From assembly GCA_947034895.1 (NCBI GenBank), contig OX344765.1, forward strand, positions 25,425,001-25,489,000: a stretch of DNA of 64,000 nt, given 5' to 3'. The notes below the pieces were generated by a model. The model did not search any database and was not told the DNA's origin. It saw only the letters and a program-made list of their open reading frames with translations. This document shows, piece after piece, positions 10,510 to 23,300 of the stretch (position 1 is the first letter of the stretch; each line of letters begins with the position of its first letter). The stretch is from Rhytidiadelphus loreus. Taxonomy: Eukaryota > Streptophyta > Bryopsida > Hypnales > Hylocomiaceae. The translations under genes and the position numbers were made by a program.

Positions 10510-11257
10510 CTTTGGTGTGTGTTGCAAATGAGTGAAAACAGTGCAGCCAACATTAGCATAGAGCAAAGGTGTAGGTAATTTCTCACCCCATTTGTTTTCA
10601 TTGTCGTTGAAAGAATGGAACGTTGTACTGCTAAGGTATGTAGCCAAATAGAGGTGGTGCTGATAATGCCACACCGCCAGATCCTAGCATTGAGAAATAG
10701 TGTGTTTGAATAATGCAGGCTTTTTGTCTACTGCATTGGAGTGGGGTAGAAAGCGGACATCGAGCTTCTATTGACATTGAAAACTTGGGGCTATACTTCT
10801 TGTAGAGCAGGTAATGCACTTGTGTCTTCTCCTCTTTTCTTAGCTCTCCTTCGTTGTAATGCCAACTTCTAATTATCCCTAGAGATTTGGAGAATGACTC
10901 CACAATAAGGTGCCTTGTAGCCAGTAGGTGCAACATTGAATTGTATGGATGCATGAAGTCTTTCTCCTTGAGCTCAAACATTTTTTACACTCCATTGTTC
11001 CTTGTGATTCTTCTTTGATCTTACTAGCTTTGTCCTTGCTAGTTTCCCTTGTAATTTTTTCTGTTTCTCGTGCGCCCTCTGTTCTTTACATGCTTCTCTT
11101 TCTAACTGCAACTCCCTCCTTCGCCACCACTTGCTCAAGTATTTTGACATGTTGCTCTTCAGTCAACAAGATAGAATTTTCATAATCAATCATTGTTTCT
11201 ACTCTTGTTTTGGACCTAGATGGGAAGTGCACACGCGGCAATTCCAGAAATTGTGTT

Positions 11258-12372
11258 CTAGTTTGCGGATAGTTATAGATTTCCTAGTTCCTACTCAAAA
11301 ATAAACTTTGGAGTCCTTTATTTAGCTCAATTTTTAATATTTTTGGAAAAAAATAAAAGCATAAGATGTAGATTGTTTACTACAACATTACAACCGTTGG
11401 AGATTGGCATTTTTTAATTCCATAATTAAACTCTTAACAATTTAGTGTTTTGAATCATTTTCTACTTCTTTCTAATTACTATTTTTTTCCTACATATTAT
11501 GCAATTCCAAATGATTTGAAAATTTTCAAGCATGTATTGTACGTTTTTTGAAGAATGAATCCAAAAAGTAACCACCATTTTGGACATTTTTTCATACAAA
11601 ATATGAGCTTGTGAAGTGCAGTTGCCTAGTTTTTGGCACGGCCAAAAAAGAGTTTTTTGGCAATTCAAATGCTAATATCATGCAATCTACATGGTCAAAA
11701 ATTCTGAAATTTTTTCTACATCTTTTCAAACCAGCTAACTACAAGATCTTATGGTTTTATGAGCCCAAAAATGTTTTTCTTCTGAAATGGCAGTTTTGGA
11801 GCATTTTTGATGAAAACATAGTCTCTAACCTTCAGGGGTTAAGAAAATCCAATTCCAAAGTGAAGCGAGAGGGCTGAATTTCCTAAGCAAGGTACTAGAG
11901 ACCAAGGTTTAGACATCTGCAAAAGCTGAGGAGTGAAGGCAACTTAACCGGCCAACCAGTTAAGAAGCATTTCAGTGGGCAGGGAGTAAGTCAACCCCAC
12001 GTTGACTTAGGAGACAATTAGGCATTAATGGAGCAGTGTTAAACAATCTTGTTGGGTTTTGTTTGACTTTTAAATCCATTGGAAGGAATTAGATGTAGTT
12101 ACATGCATAGAATTTTATTCTTTAAAAATATCTAAGAATAAAAAAAAGAACCTTGGAAGTAAAAAAAGGACAAGTAGAAAATGATTAAAAATACTAAATT
12201 GTTAACAATTTATTTATAGAATTGAAAATTTTCAATCCTAATGGTTGTAATGTTGTTATAAACAATATACACCTCATGTTTTTATTTTTTTCCAAAATAT
12301 TTAAAATTGAGTTAAATAAAAGACTTCAAAGTTTATTTTAAACTAGAGATTCCATAACTACCCACAAACTAA
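11258..12372. repeat. Inverted pair of TTAA-family fragments
   Basis: About 220 bases at 11,258-11,480 match the reverse complement of about 12,150-12,372 (both contain ATTACAACC[A/G]TT and TTAACAATTTAGT). The first arm belongs to a copy ending at AGGGGTTAA (about 11,835-11,844), like the elements at 12,842 and 22,119. A further copy end (TTTAGGGGTTAA) is at about 12,806-12,818. The region is a pile-up of old members of one family. Confidence 0.6.
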
Positions 12373-12841
12373 CCCAAACTAAAATTCCTCATAAATTTCA
12401 TCTCATTAATCAAAATGAAATGATTCAAAGCTTACATATATATGAAATGATTCAAAGCTACATATATAACAACACTACAACCATTAGGATTGGAATTGTA
12501 ATATATGATTCAAAACTACATATATAAAAGTCTAAAGAATCAATTTCAAATTTTTATTTTAAAAAAAAGTGATTTTCAAAGAAGTTTCTTTTTGTCTGGG
12601 CTGCCCGAGCTGCCCACTGCCCACTAAAAATTACATATCATGCAATAACTTTTGAACCATGTAGTCAAAAGTTATAAAAATTGTTGGGCCTTAAAGCTAT
12701 TCCTTGTGACCATATTGTATAAAATTCTCAAATAAAAAGAAAAGAAAAATTCCGTCTCTAGTGAGCTGCCCAAAATCACTATATTGCCAAAAAACGTTGT
12801 TTGGACGTTTAGGGGTTAATATGAAGAAATTGAAATGGAGG

Positions 12842-13770
12842 TTAACCCCTAAAGTCCCATTGTCCCCTCAAGGGACAATTTGGAATTTGGGCAGGTTCCT
12901 ATGGGCTGAAATTTTACCCTAATTTTTTGAAACTTTTTTGAAGATAGAAAATTTGATAAGCTTTGTGGGAATATAATTTTTATTTCAATTTGTGCCTGGA
13001 AGCAAAAGTTATACCACAAAAAGCCTTAAATTGAAGTCGGTGGGCAGCACAAAAAATATTGCAAAAATTCAAAATAAATTAAAGTTTTTTTTCTTTCAAA
13101 GATTATGTTTTTGTCTACATCTGAAGCTTTGATTCATTCCATTTTGATTAGTGATGTAAAAGTTATCAACAATCTTATTTTTAGAGCAATCTAAACATCT
13201 TTTTGAAAAAATAACTTATAGGATTCATTTTAGAATGCACTTTTCAAATTTTTTCAAATTTTTTGTTTTGAAAGGTTAAGTTTGGTGGCTAAAACAATCT
13301 CACCGTTGGAATTATTGTATTTCAATCCCATCTAAGAGCTATTAACAATTTAGTTATTCTTTCAATCTTGGACCTACTTCTACTTGACAATTTTTTGAAG
13401 TATGAAAATCAAGTTGTTGTTTTTTGAATTTTTTTTCCTAGACTCCCAATTCAATTCTTCAACACAGTAAATTCTTAATTCAAATTCTACAGTGCACATT
13501 TTTTCTACAAATAGCAATCAAAGTCATCTAAACTTGCAGCCTAGTGTCCAAAAAAACTTGTTTTTTCAACTTTGAATGCTCCTATCTCTCAATCTGTACA
13601 GTCAATCTCCATGAAATTTTTACCACATAATCTCAAACAAGTAAAGTTCAAGATCCTACAGTTCAATTCCAAAAAAGATTTTGTTTTTGTTTTTCTAGAC
13701 AAATGCAATAAAAATGGCAGTTTTGATTGGTTTTTTGACAAAAAAATGGCCTTGGGACTTTAGGGGTTAA
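12842..13770 (+). mobile_element. TTAA-ended element, copy A (929 bp)
   Basis: Begins TTAACCCCTAAAGTCCCA and ends TGGGACTTTAGGGGTTAA: perfect inverted repeats of 18 bases including the TTAA. Interior is AT-rich and non-coding. It is homologous to copy B (shared TTGATAAGCTTTGTG and GGGCAG blocks). TTAA duplications and ends starting CCC recall the piggyBac superfamily, but no transposase is present to prove the class. Confidence 0.82.
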
Positions 13771-14880
13771 AGGAACATGCAATGGCGTGATGGTTGCCAT
13801 AATTGGAATCATGAGTGTTGTTTTTGTGTTTGAGATTCTTTCCATTCATTTGAATTCCATCAAAAGTATTAAATTAAAATTTGCAATTAGAATTTAACGA
13901 TAGAACTAAATAGGCCATAGGAAGTAAAACCATGGTATTGAATTTAAAAATTTAGTTAGAATTTACCTTAGCTTTTAGAATAGAAAAATTTACCATAATT
14001 TATCAAGAATTACCTTGAACAAAAAAAACTAGTAGACGTGGATGAAATAGTACAAATCATTCTAAAAAATCTTAAAAGGAATCATAGAATCTGAATTAAA
14101 GTAGAAGTAGAACTTCCAAAAAAAAACTCATTAACCTTAGAAGTAGAAGTAAAACTCACATTATCCAAAGTAGTAAAAAACGTTTAACCATTTATCAAAT
14201 AGGACAAAAAATATACAAAGAACACATTAGGGAGAAGATCTTGAAGGAAATATTTTCAAGATTCCAAAACTAATTTAACCTTAAAAATTGGATAAAAATG
14301 GAAAGACTTAGAGTAGCATGAAGTTCTCAACAAAAATAGAGTAGATTTGGATGAAAGTCAACCAAAATTGACCAACTTAAGTCAAAGTCAGAACTTAGGT
14401 AGAAGATAAAAAAACAAAAATAACACAAAAATTCTCATTTCATTTCAATAGTTAAAACATTTGGAATTGACGGATGAGTTTTAAAGGTTAGATTTAGATA
14501 TAAACTTCATCCATAATTATCCATTAGGAATTTAGGTCAATTTGAGAGCTCTTTATCATTTTGGAAAGGAAAAAATAAGCCCTACACATTACATCATTTT
14601 ACTTATTTGCTTGATTAACTAACACTAAACCTTAGTTTTGACTTTCATAGTCAAAACAAGCTGAAAATACTAATATCTCATGGATTTTGAATAGCAATTA
14701 TGAACGGAAGAATTAGAAGTAGGAAAAAATAAGAAGATCCATTGCTTGAAAGATGTAATTGGATTACACGTTTAGACATCCACTAGAATTCATCAACAAC
14801 ACACAAAAGAACTTGGTTGTATACACTTTATTCCAAGGGTGGAAATAAAGTGCCCACAGATGGCGGGCAGTTAGGGCATT
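13771..14880. other. AT-rich intergenic DNA, no gene seen
   Basis: No open frame or recognisable repeat end; A-rich on the plus strand. Confidence 0.5.
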
Positions 14881-15115
14881 GTTACGAAATCAAATCTTGT
14901 TGAATATGAGTGTCAGCATACTAAATCAATGGCTACTATCATTGTGTCCTTGGTGGTGGATTCTAAACTTTTGAATATTGCGCCGAGCTCTACAAAACTA
15001 TTTGTGTTATTTGTATATTGGCCTAGTGGTGTGGAATTGCTTGTTTTTGAGGGAAGAAATTCAAAATGTTGTAGAGATCATGGCAAAGTAAGCTTTTGAA
15101 GACAACTTCATTGAA

Positions 15116-15271
15116 GATGCAATCGAATGAGATAACATTGGACATCCTGAAAATCCACTTCCATTATTTATTATTGGGAGCTCTCGGGTCTGAGATGCAA
15201 TCGAATGAGATAACATTGGACATTCTGAAAATCCACTTCCATTATTTATTATTGGGAGCTCTCGGGTCTGA
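15116..15271 (+). repeat. 78-bp tandem duplication, in frame
   Basis: Copies start at 15,116 and 15,194 with one difference (CATCC versus CATTC), followed by the first bases of a third. The unit is 26 codons, so the open frame at 15,096-15,692 repeats a 26-residue peptide beginning MQSNEITLDI. Confidence 0.95.
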
Positions 15272-16457
15272 GATGCAATCATATTCATCTCAAATAGGTC
15301 AGGACTCAGGAGCAAGATGGAGTGTCTATACGATCTACTACCAACCAAGACCTCGGTGTAACTTCCAGGGTACAAATATGGACTCGAGGCCACTAGTCAC
15401 ATTGTCAATTATATATCCTCGTCCACATGAATTTCCTATCATCCTCCCTGAGTTCAAAAAATTTACCAAAATCATGCACCTCTTGGATCTGTTTAATTTT
15501 TCCAAGGATGATAAAGTTAATTGGAACCTTCAAATGTGTGGAGTCAACTATGGTCTATTGAAGTGGCTTCTTAAGCCGACTATGAAGGCTGCCTCAGTAA
15601 CAGTAATTAATATTTGGAGTGGAGGAAATGCCACTAAGATTGCTCTGGTATTACTCTTGAACCATTTCATTCTATCGGATGGTGGCCAATAGAATTTCTT
15701 GATATATTTCTTGTTCTTGTATCAGTTGCTGGCCGATAGACTCTTTATTGCAAGTTGTTTATTGTTCTTGTGTCGGTTGCTAGCCAATACAATGTCAATT
15801 GCAATTCAATTTTTTTGTCAGCTACTAGCCAATAGAATTCCTATTTATTGATATCTTATTCTCCTGTAGTGATGTAGGAGACCTATTCTAGAGTTTGTTC
15901 AAACAGAGGACAATGTCGTAGCAACCTGCAATCATGTAAAAGACATGAATTGTTCAATTAGGGCAGTTGACTCAGAGCATCACAACCTTGGTAGAGAGTA
16001 ACTCCAGGACCTTGATTGTTCGCAATCCCAAAGCCCTCGTTGTGAACAACTCCAATCTTCTACTCTTCATAGTATATTGACCGCTAGCCGCCACATACGG
16101 TTTATTGACCTTATGATCCCTTCCGCAAGGATTCACCACCCCTTCTGGCTTGGGACGACATTCATAGAATTGGGTGGCGATGGTAATGAGATTCCAACCA
16201 TGCCGGAAAGAGGTATAGACTTGAAGAACTGTACGTCTACAAAGCAACCAACTACATCTCTGAATTGTTGGTCATTCTTCGCTTCCAATCAAGGGATTGT
16301 CAATAATTTGCCTTCTTTGTCGAGGCGTTCTCTACTTCGTGAGATATCAAAGCAAGTTATATCCGGTGAGCTCCTTGTTGTCCCTCTTCAGGTTCCAACT
16401 GCTTCAGAAGTGGTAACCAAAGTAGTGGAAGGGCATCTAATTGTGGAGGGACATGAA

Positions 16458-17929
16458 CAGTGGTGATTTTTGACAGGGCCTCTACCGGTTTTGGGGACGG
16501 GCAATATAATTTGAAGTTGTCCTGGGATGTGTAGTACAGAAATTTACAAGTTTTTTGGACGTTCAAAAATGAGAAGGACGACCTGTCAAAAAAATGAAAA
16601 TCATTGACATTATGTAGGAAGTATTACAACTAAAACTTCTAAATCTTTTGGATGTTCAAAATTGAGGAAGGACTAGTTGTAAAAAAACAAGAACTTGAAA
16701 TCATTGACATTATGTAGAAAGTGGTACAAAATGTCACTGAAGAGGATGGATCCTACGATCTCTCATGTTCCTCCACACAATCATGACAGCATTCCAATCA
16801 ATGCTTTGTATTGGAATATTAGCACAAGAAATGCGCATTAATGCATCTAATGTCTCCAATTGCAATTTAGAACGCAAGTGGTTTTTGATCAAATTTTTCT
16901 TGGAAAATCCCCTCTCACACACTGCTGTGCTAGATGGTATTACCATCACTTTTCTCCAAAGCATGTACAATCCTGGCCAATTTGTAGACCATTTAGGAGT
17001 TGTACATGCAAAATCCCATGCTTCCCATAAAGATTTATTGGGTACCATCTCCTTCAAAGTCTCTACCATCTCCAAGCATTTGCCCCGACATTGATCTCGC
17101 TCTGCATTAGAAATTCCGAACTTCTCACAAAGCCTCTCTAACCATGCCTCTGTACGTATAGTTCTCTCCTCCTCATTGGTTGGATAGAAAATAGGGATGA
17201 AGAGCTTGCAAGCATTGAAGATATGAAGGTCTGGAAACCTTTCATTTAAAGAGTCCACAACTCTTTGCACATACTCAACACTGATAGCTTGACATTCTTC
17301 AAGAATACCTGGGCAATCAAAAATGCTCCCTTCATGAAGGGTATAAGACTTCTTTGTTTCATCTGCAAGAATATAAACCATCTCACAAGAATTGCTTGAA
17401 GCCTCAAGAAATGGCTATAAGAATTTGGAACCTCTTCCAAATGCAAGTCCCTTTGGAGAAAGAAACCTCCGGGTCAATATTGTAATGCAAACATTCAAAT
17501 GTCCTCCAATTTGTGTAATGTCCACCTTATCATATTGAAACATCTTGTTCAGCTTATTCAACTCCATCAAGAAGGGATTGGAATTGAAAAGAGGTCATTT
17601 TATGATACCCATGAGGTTCTTCAATTCGATATGTCTCCAACAATGCAGGCATGCAATCCAATATACGTTGCATGACTATTCCACGAGATAACCACCTCAC
17701 ACCATGAATTTGGAGTACAACCAATTAGTGGTATTTTCAATAGGTAAAAAATTATTGACGGGCAAATTTTTATTAACAAGTTTTTAGGACGTTTAAAATT
17801 TTCTCAAGTTGTCCTAGGACGGGTAAGTTTTCAAATTACAAGTTTTTAGGACGGGCTCAAATTTTTTTGCCTTTCATTTACAAGTTTTTGACGGGGGACG
17901 GGGAATATTCTTGTCAAAAATCATCCTTG
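16458..17929 (-). mobile_element. Decayed hAT transposon (1472 bp) with 8-bp target duplication
   Basis: The ends are CAGTGGTGATTTTTGACAGG and (reverse complement of the right end) CAAGGATGATTTTTGACAAG, which agree at 16 of 20 positions. GACATGAA flanks both sides (16,450-16,457 and 17,930-17,937). An 8-bp duplication and ends starting CA are hAT hallmarks. Subterminal regions repeat ACAAGTTTTTAGGACG-like motifs. The element carries the 3' part of a transposase on its minus strand and lacks the 5' part, so it is not autonomous. Confidence 0.93.
16734..17640 (-). pseudogene. hAT transposase C-terminal fragment, broken
   Basis: The longest frame (17,381-16,734, 215 codons) ends with the hAT C-terminal dimerisation domain: LWRKVMVIPSSTAVCERGFS followed by KNHLR, then a conserved leucine helix with MRIS. 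This form is common in plant and animal hAT-derived proteins of the ZNF862-like type. Upstream, to about 17,640, related coding text continues in another frame (LMELNKLNKMFQYDKVDIT) with stops, so frameshifts have broken the gene. The N-terminal zinc finger and most of the catalytic core are absent. Confidence 0.88.
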
Positions 17930-20322
17930 GACATGAACTTCAATCAATGCAGAAAAGTCGGTCAAAGGGACCTCCAACAACATTGGTATGTGAGACTTGT
18001 GTGACTGAAGAGCAGAACCTTATCGGAGGCCAGCCTAAACACCCAACGACAACCCGTGCGGAATCTCTTTGAGGTAGGAAGAAAGGCAAATCCTCAGCAT
18101 TTCATAATATTGTTCAATCAACTCATTCTATATCAACAACTAATAGGAATAAGCGTTCTCCTCTCGATAGTGATGCTGAAGATACAAGTCTAGGTGATAT
18201 TCCAAACATGGATTTTTCTAACGAGCATCTTTCTCCAATACCTTATTGGCACGATCATCCTGAGCGTCAATGGGCTTCTAGAGGTCAGTCTTAGACAATA
18301 GACATATTAGTGTCTTTTCAGGAGTCCGTGCAAGAATTCTTGCCTACTAGAATATGTATAGTGTATTTTTCAATATTGACTTTGTAGTATTTTAGCATAG
18401 CTCAGTCTCATATTATATCAGTTGCCAATCGACAAGTGTTATGTGTCGGCTGTTAGCCAATACCCTTTATTATAAATTACATAGTTTCAATTCTTTTCAA
18501 CATCTCATCTATTATGATTTTCGCCTTGTAGGGTACTCAACATTCCAAAAAGCACCTAGCATGCTAGCACTAGTAGGAGCGGGGACAGTTTGTTATCGGG
18601 TGATGGCATGGATGATTGTGTCAATTAGTTGTAGGGAAAAAATTATTGTGCTTCACTCTCTTCAAGACCCCAAATAACATGTCTAAATTTTTTTCTAATC
18701 TTAGACATCAACGAAATAGTCTTGCACTATGAGCCGATGAAAATGAGAAATGACCAAATTGTGGCGGCTGGTATTCTTGCAGTTTTGCCTTCGAGAGGAA
18801 TTTCAGATTGTTTTTTGGTCCAATGTTGCTGAGAGGAATCTAGGACCCTACATTCAGAGTATTTGGATGTTCGTGCCTAAGATAATTGCAAACTCTCTTA
18901 CATTCTCACAATCATTGTGTCACAAATCTGCTTATAGGAACCCAACAAACTCCAAGCGACTATTCTTCATAAAGAGTTTAGCACAGTTGCTTGATTCTCT
19001 GAAGTGCTTATTCTAGAATCTCGAGTTGTATTTGAAGATCAACGCGTACCTTTTTACTAAATACAAGACTAGGATTCCCTTATAGGAAGACACTTAAAAT
19101 GTCAATTGATAGTCGATACCCTTTTTAAAAAATTTTGATTGTACATATCTTGTATAACTCTTGCAGCACATCTTTCATAATTAGATGTATTGTCTAATTT
19201 TAAAACCCCTAATTATTGGATATTTGTTAAATTTGGAAACTTCATTTTAATAGAGGAGGTATTTTAGATTCAATGAATTTATTGTCTATTTCAATGATGT
19301 ATATTTTGGCCATTCATTGAAATGTACACCTTAACGTACATTTGCATCTTTCATTTATTGTTTTCAACATGACAACATCTTAGTTTGATGGAATGACCAA
19401 TGTTGTTGTTACTATTTTGACCCAGCCTTGAACTTGTTGGCCGTCGGCCGATATCACTATCTGCATTGTAACTCATTGCAATGCATCGCTTATTTGGAGG
19501 GCTTTGCGATATGTTTTGTTCAGGGATCCACTAGTGGTCCATGACATCCAATCAAAAAATATGTAGTTCTTTGGATTATGGGATTGCTATGTTATGTCGA
19601 TCCACATGTCTCTATTGATAATTGGAATCCGCATCAAAACACTGTGAAGCATCTTGGGATTCTAAAATTGTTTGAGATGTTGCGTTGCTTCCATTTGGGT
19701 ATTTGGTCAAAGATGCCCATGTAGGAATTGGAACCTTTACTAAAACACCTACTCCTATATAATGTCATTTCTAGATTATCATTCGTTTTTGGTTGAGAAT
19801 ATTGTGTTGATAGTGAGAAATTCCCTTGGTGCTACAAAATGCTTACTATGCTTTTTTACAAGCGGTGGTCTAGGGTAATTTGTGTGGAAGATCAAGTTCT
19901 TATAGTTAATGTTAGCCCACTTTCAATTCGTCGGACCCCAGACCCTGCTTGCTACACCCTAGACCATTTGTCAGAGAATTCTTACTTTTGAATACCAATT
20001 GTGTTGTTCTAGATGTTTGTGATGATATTCTTCCTTTCATTTATTCCTTAATATACTATAAGTCCGCTTCATGTTATTTGAAATCTTCTCAAATGTCTAG
20101 ACAATTGCATTATGTGGTGGTAAAATCCATTCAACATGCACAACTTGATTGGCATGGCATTTTCTAGTGACTAGTTCTTTGAAAACATATCGGATGCCAA
20201 CCGACATTAGTAGGTGCTTTTTTGTTGTCCTGTAGTTTTCTAGTTCAGAATATGTAAATTTGTTGATAGGTAGTTCAAAATTTGTGTTCTGTAGTGCTAT
20301 AGCTTTGAAATTCATTTAGATT

Positions 20323-23300
20323 CACTATAAGAAAACTGTGTTTTTTTGGATGTTGAACCCAAAACGTAGCATGTCTTTGGCTAGACATACTATGTCCACA
20401 TGAACATTGAGATGTTTACTAGACAGATGCAATGAAAGTGTACGTTTATGTGGATGTTGTAGAAAATAGAGGAAAATTATGGTCATAGCATTAGGTGCTA
20501 GCAAAAACAACTATGCCGTTAAAGACATGACTGCAGACATAATGATGTTTCAAAGATTGTCCGAGGAAACAATCATTGCCACGTCAACATCCCTATTTCA
20601 TTTTAACCGTGGATAAATTAGTAGAAATTACTGTAGTCTAGAAGAAAATAACTGCCCAAGGTGAAAAAAAAAGATGATGGGCAGGTAGTTTGGAAAAAAA
20701 AAGCTAATGTGACATGTGACGTGGTATATGACATGAAAATTCAATGACATGGACATGAAAAATGTTGACATGGCATCTGACGTGGAAATTCAATGACATG
20801 GACATGAAAAATGCTGACGTGGCATTTGACGTGACATTGTTTGAGAAGATTAATGTTGTTTTGACTTTTGAGTAACATCAACTTAGACGTCAACAAAAAA
20901 TTTGATATTGTTTTTGGCAACATCTATTCAGATGTCTTTTGACACATTTTCTGAGATGTCAGCTTTGACATTGAAACATTTTGCAACATCAACTTTGACA
21001 TACACCATAAAAAATAGCCCATACAAAATACATAGTACAAAATACACAATATGCTATACAGAATATTTGATATTTATGTCACATGACTTAAAAGCCAATT
21101 ATTGTATGTAAATAGACATGAAAAGACATACTATTTATACAAGTAGGGCTGTAGGAGGCATGACAAACTATATGGGATATGTAATTTTTCAAAATTATAC
21201 AAAGCTGTCAAATTTGACATCTTAGTTGATATTGCAAAAAACATCTAGACATCTCAATTGATGTCTCAGTTGATGTCAAAAAAAACACTGTTAAACTTTT
21301 TGAATGGTGTCTAGGTGTGCTGATGTGGCATGCCACCTCATCTTTGCTAGATGCCATATTTTTTGATATTTTTCGAATTTGAGTCTATTTAAGTGAAGTG
21401 AAGTTTACCAAGTTTAGTTTATACTATGATTTATTTTTTATTATCATGGAGTTGGGATGCACCCAAGCCAAATGAAAATAAAAAATAAAAAATAAAAAAT
21501 AAATCAAATGCCACATCACTTGGCACTTTTTAAATTTTTTAAATTTTTTTAAATTTAAAAAAAAAAATTGTCTAATGGCTCACCTAGTGACCTTCCCCTG
21601 CTTTTTATATTTGGTCAGGGTTTTACCTCAATCCATAGTAACTTTCTCTAATTTAACCAAAGTTAAACCAAAAGCTCTTGCCAACGTGGCATTTCTGTGT
21701 TTTCTTGGACGTTGTACAAAACACAACTATATTTTTCTTGATGTCTTTTAGAACATTACCGATGCACAAGACATCAATTTGTTCCACCTATGACATGCAA
21801 ACGTTTTTTGAAACATCGAACTCAATTCTACCTCCTATTGCTGCAATCCCATCTTTGTGCTCTTGTTTTGAAAAACATCCTTGTTTGTTGCTAACGTTCA
21901 AAAAAATGCGTTTTTTTATAGTGAACCTTCCATGTTTAGATGATGTCACATACACATTACACCCAACATCCACAATCATTATTTTTGTCACCCGATGAAT
22001 GTTTTCATGACAACAATTTCTTGTAGAAGACATAGAAGTAGACAAGCTTCCCTATCCTTTAGATGTTCTACATGACATTTGCAAGCTATCACACATATAT
22101 ACAAAGAACATGGACATATTAACCCCTAAAGGACCATTGTCCCCTTGGGGGACAAATGTGTTTTTGGGCAGGTACCTACAAGCAGAAATTTTGTTGTGAT
22201 TTTTTTAAACTTCTTTTGGAGATGGAAAAATTGATAAGCTTTGTGAGAATATAATTTTTTTCACAATTGGTGCCTGGGAACAAAAGTTATGACCAAATAA
22301 GCTCAAACGAGGGGATGGGCAGTCCGGGCAGCAAAAAAAAAATAGACAGAAATTTGAATTTTTTTTAAAATATTTTTTTCTCATAGATTATATTTTTGTC
22401 TATCTAGAAAGCTTTGATTCATTTCATTTGGATTTGTTATGAGCAAGTTATGGACATTCTTGTTTTTCAGGCAGTTAGAGCATCTTCTTGAAGAAAATAA
22501 CTTGTAGGATTCATTTTTTAATGCAATTTTTATTTTTTTCAATTTTTTCTTACATGGTCTGATTTACTTTCTAGAACAATCCCACCATTGAGATTAGTGA
22601 ATTTTTATTCCATCTAAAATATATTAATATTTTAGATTTTCCTTCTATCTTGTACCTATTTCTATTTAACAATTTTTTTAAGAATGATACTTAAGTTTTT
22701 TTGAATTTTTTTTCCCCTAGACTCTCAACTCAATTCTCCACCATAAAGATTTAAATCTCAAAACTCTGTAGTGCAAAAGTTTTAAGTTAAAAATGTTCAA
22801 AGTAAGAAAATCTAGTCCTACAAGGTGCAGAAAACTTATTTTTTTCACTTTAAACTCAGATATCTTGCAATCTGTGCGGTCAAAAATTCTAAATTTTTTC
22901 CCACACACTCTCATACTAGTTAGATATGAAAAAAAAACCAATTTTTATTTTTTTTCACTCTTTGCTATAGATATGGCAGTTTGACTGTTTTTTGGCAGGA
23001 AAAAGATCTTGGTCCTTCAGGGGTTAAGCTTCAACCTCAGGAATTGCATTGTCACCCACAATGACAAAGTAGGCTCTTTTTTCATCTATGGAATGCTACA
23101 TTGAGTCAACTTCTTGCATTGGTTGTAGTCCATCAAAGTCCCTATCATTTTGCAATTGAACCATGTTCAGGATGGATTGGGTAGAGTACGTATAGTGCCT
23201 TCCATTATTCCTAACCTCTTCTCGACACACAACTTCCAAAATGTTCAATTTTCTTTCTCACAAATGTCAACCACTCCACAAAAGGTAAGAATTTTATTTA

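Larger units (their letters stand above)
14881..20319. repeat. Unidentified decayed coding repeat hosting hAT and CACTA insertions
   Basis: Patches of open frame on the plus strand (15,096-15,692; 16,077-16,457 continuing at 17,938 after removal of the hAT element; 18,441-18,677; 18,750-19,016; 19,949-20,167) are separated by stops. They look like the remains of a large protein-coding element, but I cannot assign the protein. The patches share a short near-palindromic motif (see findings) that recurs to about 24,900, beyond the CACTA insertion, so the host sequence probably continues there. Confidence 0.4.
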
